Positions 7,729 through 9,052 of a stretch of 9,052 nucleotides of DNA are shown piece by piece. The notes below the pieces were generated by a model. It saw only the letters and a program-made list of their open reading frames with translations, was not told the origin of the DNA and did not search any database. The translations under genes were made by a program, and so were the position numbers. Source of the stretch: an uncultured Porphyromonas sp. (GTDB taxonomy: Bacteria > Bacteroidota > Bacteroidia > Bacteroidales > Porphyromonadaceae); NCBI GenBank assembly GCA_945965245.1, contig CAMFNC010000238.1, forward strand, positions 1 to 9,052. Direction: 5' to 3'. Within the stretch, counting starts at the first letter, position 1. The number at the start of each line of letters is the position of its first letter.

Positions 7729-7781
7729 GTAAAAGTAAATGACCCTAATACTTTTCTGCCCGCTGCGAACCGTTTTATTTT

Positions 7782-7869
7782 TTCTTGCATAAAATGAATT
7801 TGATTTATGTATAAAATGCGCGTGTTTTATGCATAAATTTCTTGCAATTTGTGCACAAAATGGAGAGAC
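7782..7869. repeat. Four-unit tandem array, 22-bp period, of TTTATGCATAAA-like palindromes
   Basis: Four 12-base cores start exactly 22 bases apart: TTCTTGCATAAA at 7782, TTTATGTATAAA at 7804, TTTATGCATAAA at 7826 and TTTGTGCACAAA at 7848. The third and fourth are perfect palindromes; the second has one mismatched pair. Three of the four continue with ATG, giving a conserved 15-base part TTTnTGCATAAAATG followed by a 7-base variable part. The 22-bp period is about two helical turns, so bound dimers would line up on one face of the DNA. The array lies upstream of the deaminase operon promoter and overlaps the start of the doubtful ORF at 7860. I read it as a multi-site operator; the protein that binds is unknown. 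Confidence 0.7.
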
Positions 7870-8246
7870 TTTTTCGGAACCCCATAACAGACTCATTTAT
7901 AGGGAGTTTCACTTCCAGATATGATTTCCATTATATTCCTAATAAGCAGTTTTGGAGTCCAAGGGGTAGAAGCGTGTGTATCAACCATCTTGATCCAATG
8001 ATTAAGGAAGGATGTTTATCTTTAAATAGTATCAAGAAATGCTTTGGCGGAACTTTAATCCAGGTCATTCCGCAAATGAAAAAGGAGAAAAACACTGAAA
8101 AACGTAGTTTCAAATTATTACTGTCTGATAAAAGCTTAGAGGTGATTTTACTTATACATTCGGCAAAAACATATCGAAATCACATGCAAAGAAACTCATG
8201 TCCTCCCATATATTCACGGTATGTGGTGGATAGAGAAAATGAATAA
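7860..8246 (+). CDS. Doubtful hypothetical protein, 128 residues
   Basis: I do not recognise this protein. The ATG at 7860 opens a 128-codon frame beginning MERLFRNPITDSF; an in-frame TTG 18 bases upstream is possible but less likely. It has no signal peptide and no obvious transmembrane segment; the middle is lysine-rich (MKKEKNTEKR, 73-82). The start lies inside the last unit of the 22-bp array, and there is no good TAnnTTTG promoter at a normal distance. GC is about 36% and rare arginine codons are common, unlike all recognised genes here. A frame of this length is easily open by chance in A/T-rich DNA. It could be an acquired orphan, the decayed part of a mobile-element gene, or not a gene at all. 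Confidence 0.25.
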   Translation: MERLFRNPITDSFIGSFTSRYDFHYIPNKQFWSPRGRSVCINHLDPMIKEGCLSLNSIKKCFGGTLIQVIPQMKKEKNTEKRSFKLLLSDKSLEVILLIHSAKTYRNHMQRNSCPPIYSRYVVDRENE

Positions 8247-8382
8247 AGACGAGATTTTGCTGTTTTCTGACACCAATAAGCGGAATTATAAGGTGCATCT
8301 AAAAAGAGTCTTTTAGTCAAATTTTGAGGTGAAGGGTATTCCTAACAAAAAGAAACGTCTTTACTCCAAAAATGAGTCAACC

Positions 8383-8427
8383 AGAGAGGAGCTGTGTCGA
8401 ACGTCTGTTTCGGTGCAGCCTCTTTCT
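8383..8427. other. Long imperfect hairpin (45 nt) in the gap before the 5'-nucleotidase
   Basis: AGAGAGGAGCTG (8383-8394) pairs with CAGCCTCTTTCT (8416-8427) at 11 of 12 positions, counting two G-U pairs. The inner part TGTCGAAC / GTTTCGGTG pairs further, with G-U wobbles and one bulge, leaving the loop GTCT. This makes an almost continuous stem of about 20 pairs. From memory, hairpins built on a similar CTGTGTCGAA core occur between genes and at insertion-sequence ends in Bacteroidales, but I could not check this. It could be a terminator, a processed RNA structure or a remnant of a mobile-element end. Confidence 0.5.
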
Positions 8428-8445
8428 GTTGATGGCCGGGAGCTG

Positions 8446-8474
8446 ATGCCGGACGTTGGCATTTTGCTTTTTTT
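8446..8474 (+). terminator. Terminator-like hairpin with T tract
   Basis: ATGCC (8446-8450) and GGCAT (8458-8462) form a 5-bp stem, six pairs if the next G-T is counted, around a 7-base loop. A run of seven T residues lies at 8468-8474 after TTTGC. The stem is short and the T tract starts five bases late, so this is a weak candidate. It would isolate the nucleotidase gene from transcription entering from the left. Confidence 0.35.
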
Positions 8475-8484
8475 GCTAATTTTA
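8456..8484 (+). promoter_or_regulatory. Possible 5'-nucleotidase promoter, TTG-N18-TAATTTTA
   Basis: TTG at 8456-8458 and TAATTTTA at 8477-8484 are separated by 18 bases. This is close to the Bacteroidota TTTG/TAnnTTTG arrangement with a single -7 mismatch (A for the final G). It would leave a leader of roughly 55 bases. It overlaps the terminator-like hairpin, so both calls need not be correct. No better -7 element is seen between here and the ATG at 8546. Confidence 0.25.
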
Positions 8485-8545
8485 GGTGCGATTATAATAA
8501 AACACATTGTTGATATGTGCGTTATTCTCTAATTATTAAAATAAG

Positions 8546-9052
8546 ATGAAAGTCATGAAAAAAGTACTCTTACTCTTGTTGTGCATCTTACCGGTGGCAA
8601 TGACCGGCTGTGGCACAAGCGGAAAAACCATTCGTACTCCGCAACGCTCGATTCGTACGGTGGATATTGTGGCGGTAAACGATATGCACGCTGCCTTGAC
8701 CCAGTTCCCGCGCTTTGCCTATATGGTGGATAGTTTGCGGAAAATCTATCCGGAACTGCTGTTGTTTTCCGGTGGCGACAATCAGACGGGCAATCCTATC
8801 AATGACCAATATGTACCCAAAGGGCGGCCTATGATTGAGTTGATGAATGCCATGCGCTTCGACCTTTCGGCCGTGGGCAATCATGAATTTGACTCCAGAC
8901 CAGAGGGTTTTCTTAGTAATAATCAGACGGCTAAATTCGATTGGGTGTGTGCCAATGTGACTCAGCCTGCCGATAAGGATTACAGAATTAAAACCCATAA
9001 AATATTCTCGTTGCCGAACGGTGTGCTGCTGGGCGTTTCTTCTGTGATAGCC
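8546..9052 (+). CDS. Lipoprotein metallophosphatase / 5'-nucleotidase (UshA-like), N-terminal part
   Basis: The first 169 codons are present; the gene continues past the window edge. Members of this family hydrolyse nucleoside 5'-monophosphates or related phosphate esters outside the inner membrane, releasing nucleosides and phosphate. A basic start (MKVMKK) and hydrophobic stretch lead to AMTGC with Cys22 as the likely lipidation site, so it is probably anchored in the outer or inner membrane. No acidic surface-export signal follows the cysteine. Metal-site motifs of the calcineurin-like fold are in place: Asp46 and His48 in VNDMHA, Asp78 in SGGDNQTGNP, and Asn112-His113 in VGNHEFD, equivalent to Asp41, His43, Asp84, Asn116 and His117 of UshA. 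The first motif has Ala where NDxHG is common. ATG 8546 was chosen because it gives a complete signal peptide; ATG 8555 is an in-frame alternative. Whether a C-terminal nucleotide-binding domain follows is not visible. Confidence 0.9.
   Translation, partial: MKVMKKVLLLLLCILPVAMTGCGTSGKTIRTPQRSIRTVDIVAVNDMHAALTQFPRFAYMVDSLRKIYPELLLFSGGDNQTGNPINDQYVPKGRPMIELMNAMRFDLSAVGNHEFDSRPEGFLSNNQTAKFDWVCANVTQPADKDYRIKTHKIFSLPNGVLLGVSSVIA

Larger units (their letters stand above)
7729..8545. other. Low-GC intergenic region with no recognisable gene
   Basis: About 820 bases separate the deaminase promoter from the nucleotidase gene. A hand count over 7861-8220 gives about 36% GC, against 52% and 62% in two 60-base blocks sampled from typA and sufS. 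The only ORFs are short and unlike known families: a 128-codon one (7860-8246), a 31-codon one overlapping its end (8221-8316, starting MWWIEKMNKDE) and a 67-codon GTG-started one (8329-8532). They use AGA, AGG and ATA codons freely, unlike the flanking genes. Structured elements (periodic palindromes, two hairpins) are listed separately. It may be an acquired or decaying segment, or a long regulatory region. No tRNA, rRNA, transposase or known riboswitch core is visible to me. Confidence 0.6.

Noticed and set aside
7782..7869. The 22-bp periodic array as a CRISPR
   Set aside because: The conserved part is about 15 bases and the variable parts are 7 bases, far below CRISPR repeat and spacer lengths, and no cas gene is present.
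7782..7869. The array as a chromosomal replication origin with DnaA boxes
   Set aside because: No unit is an exact TTATnCACA box, no dnaA or other origin-linked gene is nearby, and gene strands do not switch consistently here. Kept only as a minor alternative in the findings.
8299..8316. CTAAAA/TTTTAG inverted repeat as a terminator
   Set aside because: The stem is six A/T-rich pairs with no G/C core and no following T tract.
8329..8532. A 67-codon GTG-started frame with a hydrophobic C-terminal stretch
   Set aside because: Its middle is the long hairpin at 8383-8427 and its hydrophobic end is translated from the T-rich run at 8462-8483. It has no good start site and no recognised relatives, so a structured non-coding region explains it better.
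8246..8545. A known riboswitch (TPP, cobalamin, purine, SAM) ahead of the nucleotidase gene
   Set aside because: None of the conserved cores of these classes can be found on either strand.

Overview
The window looks like a stretch of chromosome from a member of the Bacteroidales (Bacteroidota). This rests on two things. First, the intergenic gaps carry TAnnTTTG -7 promoter elements (TATCTTTG, TAACTTTG, TACCTTTG, TATATTTG) and the starts have A/T-rich leaders without Shine-Dalgarno sequences. Second, the proteins have a Bacteroidota character: a long S41 protease clustered with a dCMP deaminase and a formyl-THF cyclo-ligase, and a lipoprotein 5'-nucleotidase. No genus can be fixed from the sequence alone. 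Gene GC in sampled blocks is about 50-60%.

Left part (1-5020): a low-specificity threonine aldolase on the minus strand is divergent from a plus-strand pair, the cysteine desulfurase sufS and the RNase HII gene rnhB, joined by a TGATG stop/start overlap. A separately promoted typA (bipA) translational GTPase follows. A 15-bp perfect-stem hairpin with A and T tracts on both sides closes typA and also the converging operon from the right.

Middle (5021-7661): a compact minus-strand operon runs dCMP deaminase, then membrane-anchored S41/CtpA-type protease, then 5-formyltetrahydrofolate cyclo-ligase. The last two genes overlap by ATGA. The first and last enzymes both feed thymidylate synthesis: one makes dUMP, the other returns 5-formyl-THF to the active folate pool. 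The threonine aldolase at the left end also makes glycine, a one-carbon donor.

Right part (7662-9052): about 880 bp hold no recognisable gene. Composition falls to about 36% GC (hand count over 7861-8220). The region contains a four-unit, exactly 22-bp-periodic array of TTTATGCATAAA-like palindromes (7782-7869), a doubtful 128-codon ORF that starts inside the last unit, a long imperfect hairpin (8383-8427) and a terminator-like hairpin with a T tract (8446-8474). A lipoprotein metallophosphatase/5'-nucleotidase then begins at 8546 and runs off the window. Apart from the periodic array, the content is ordinary housekeeping, and I do not see a new multi-gene system.
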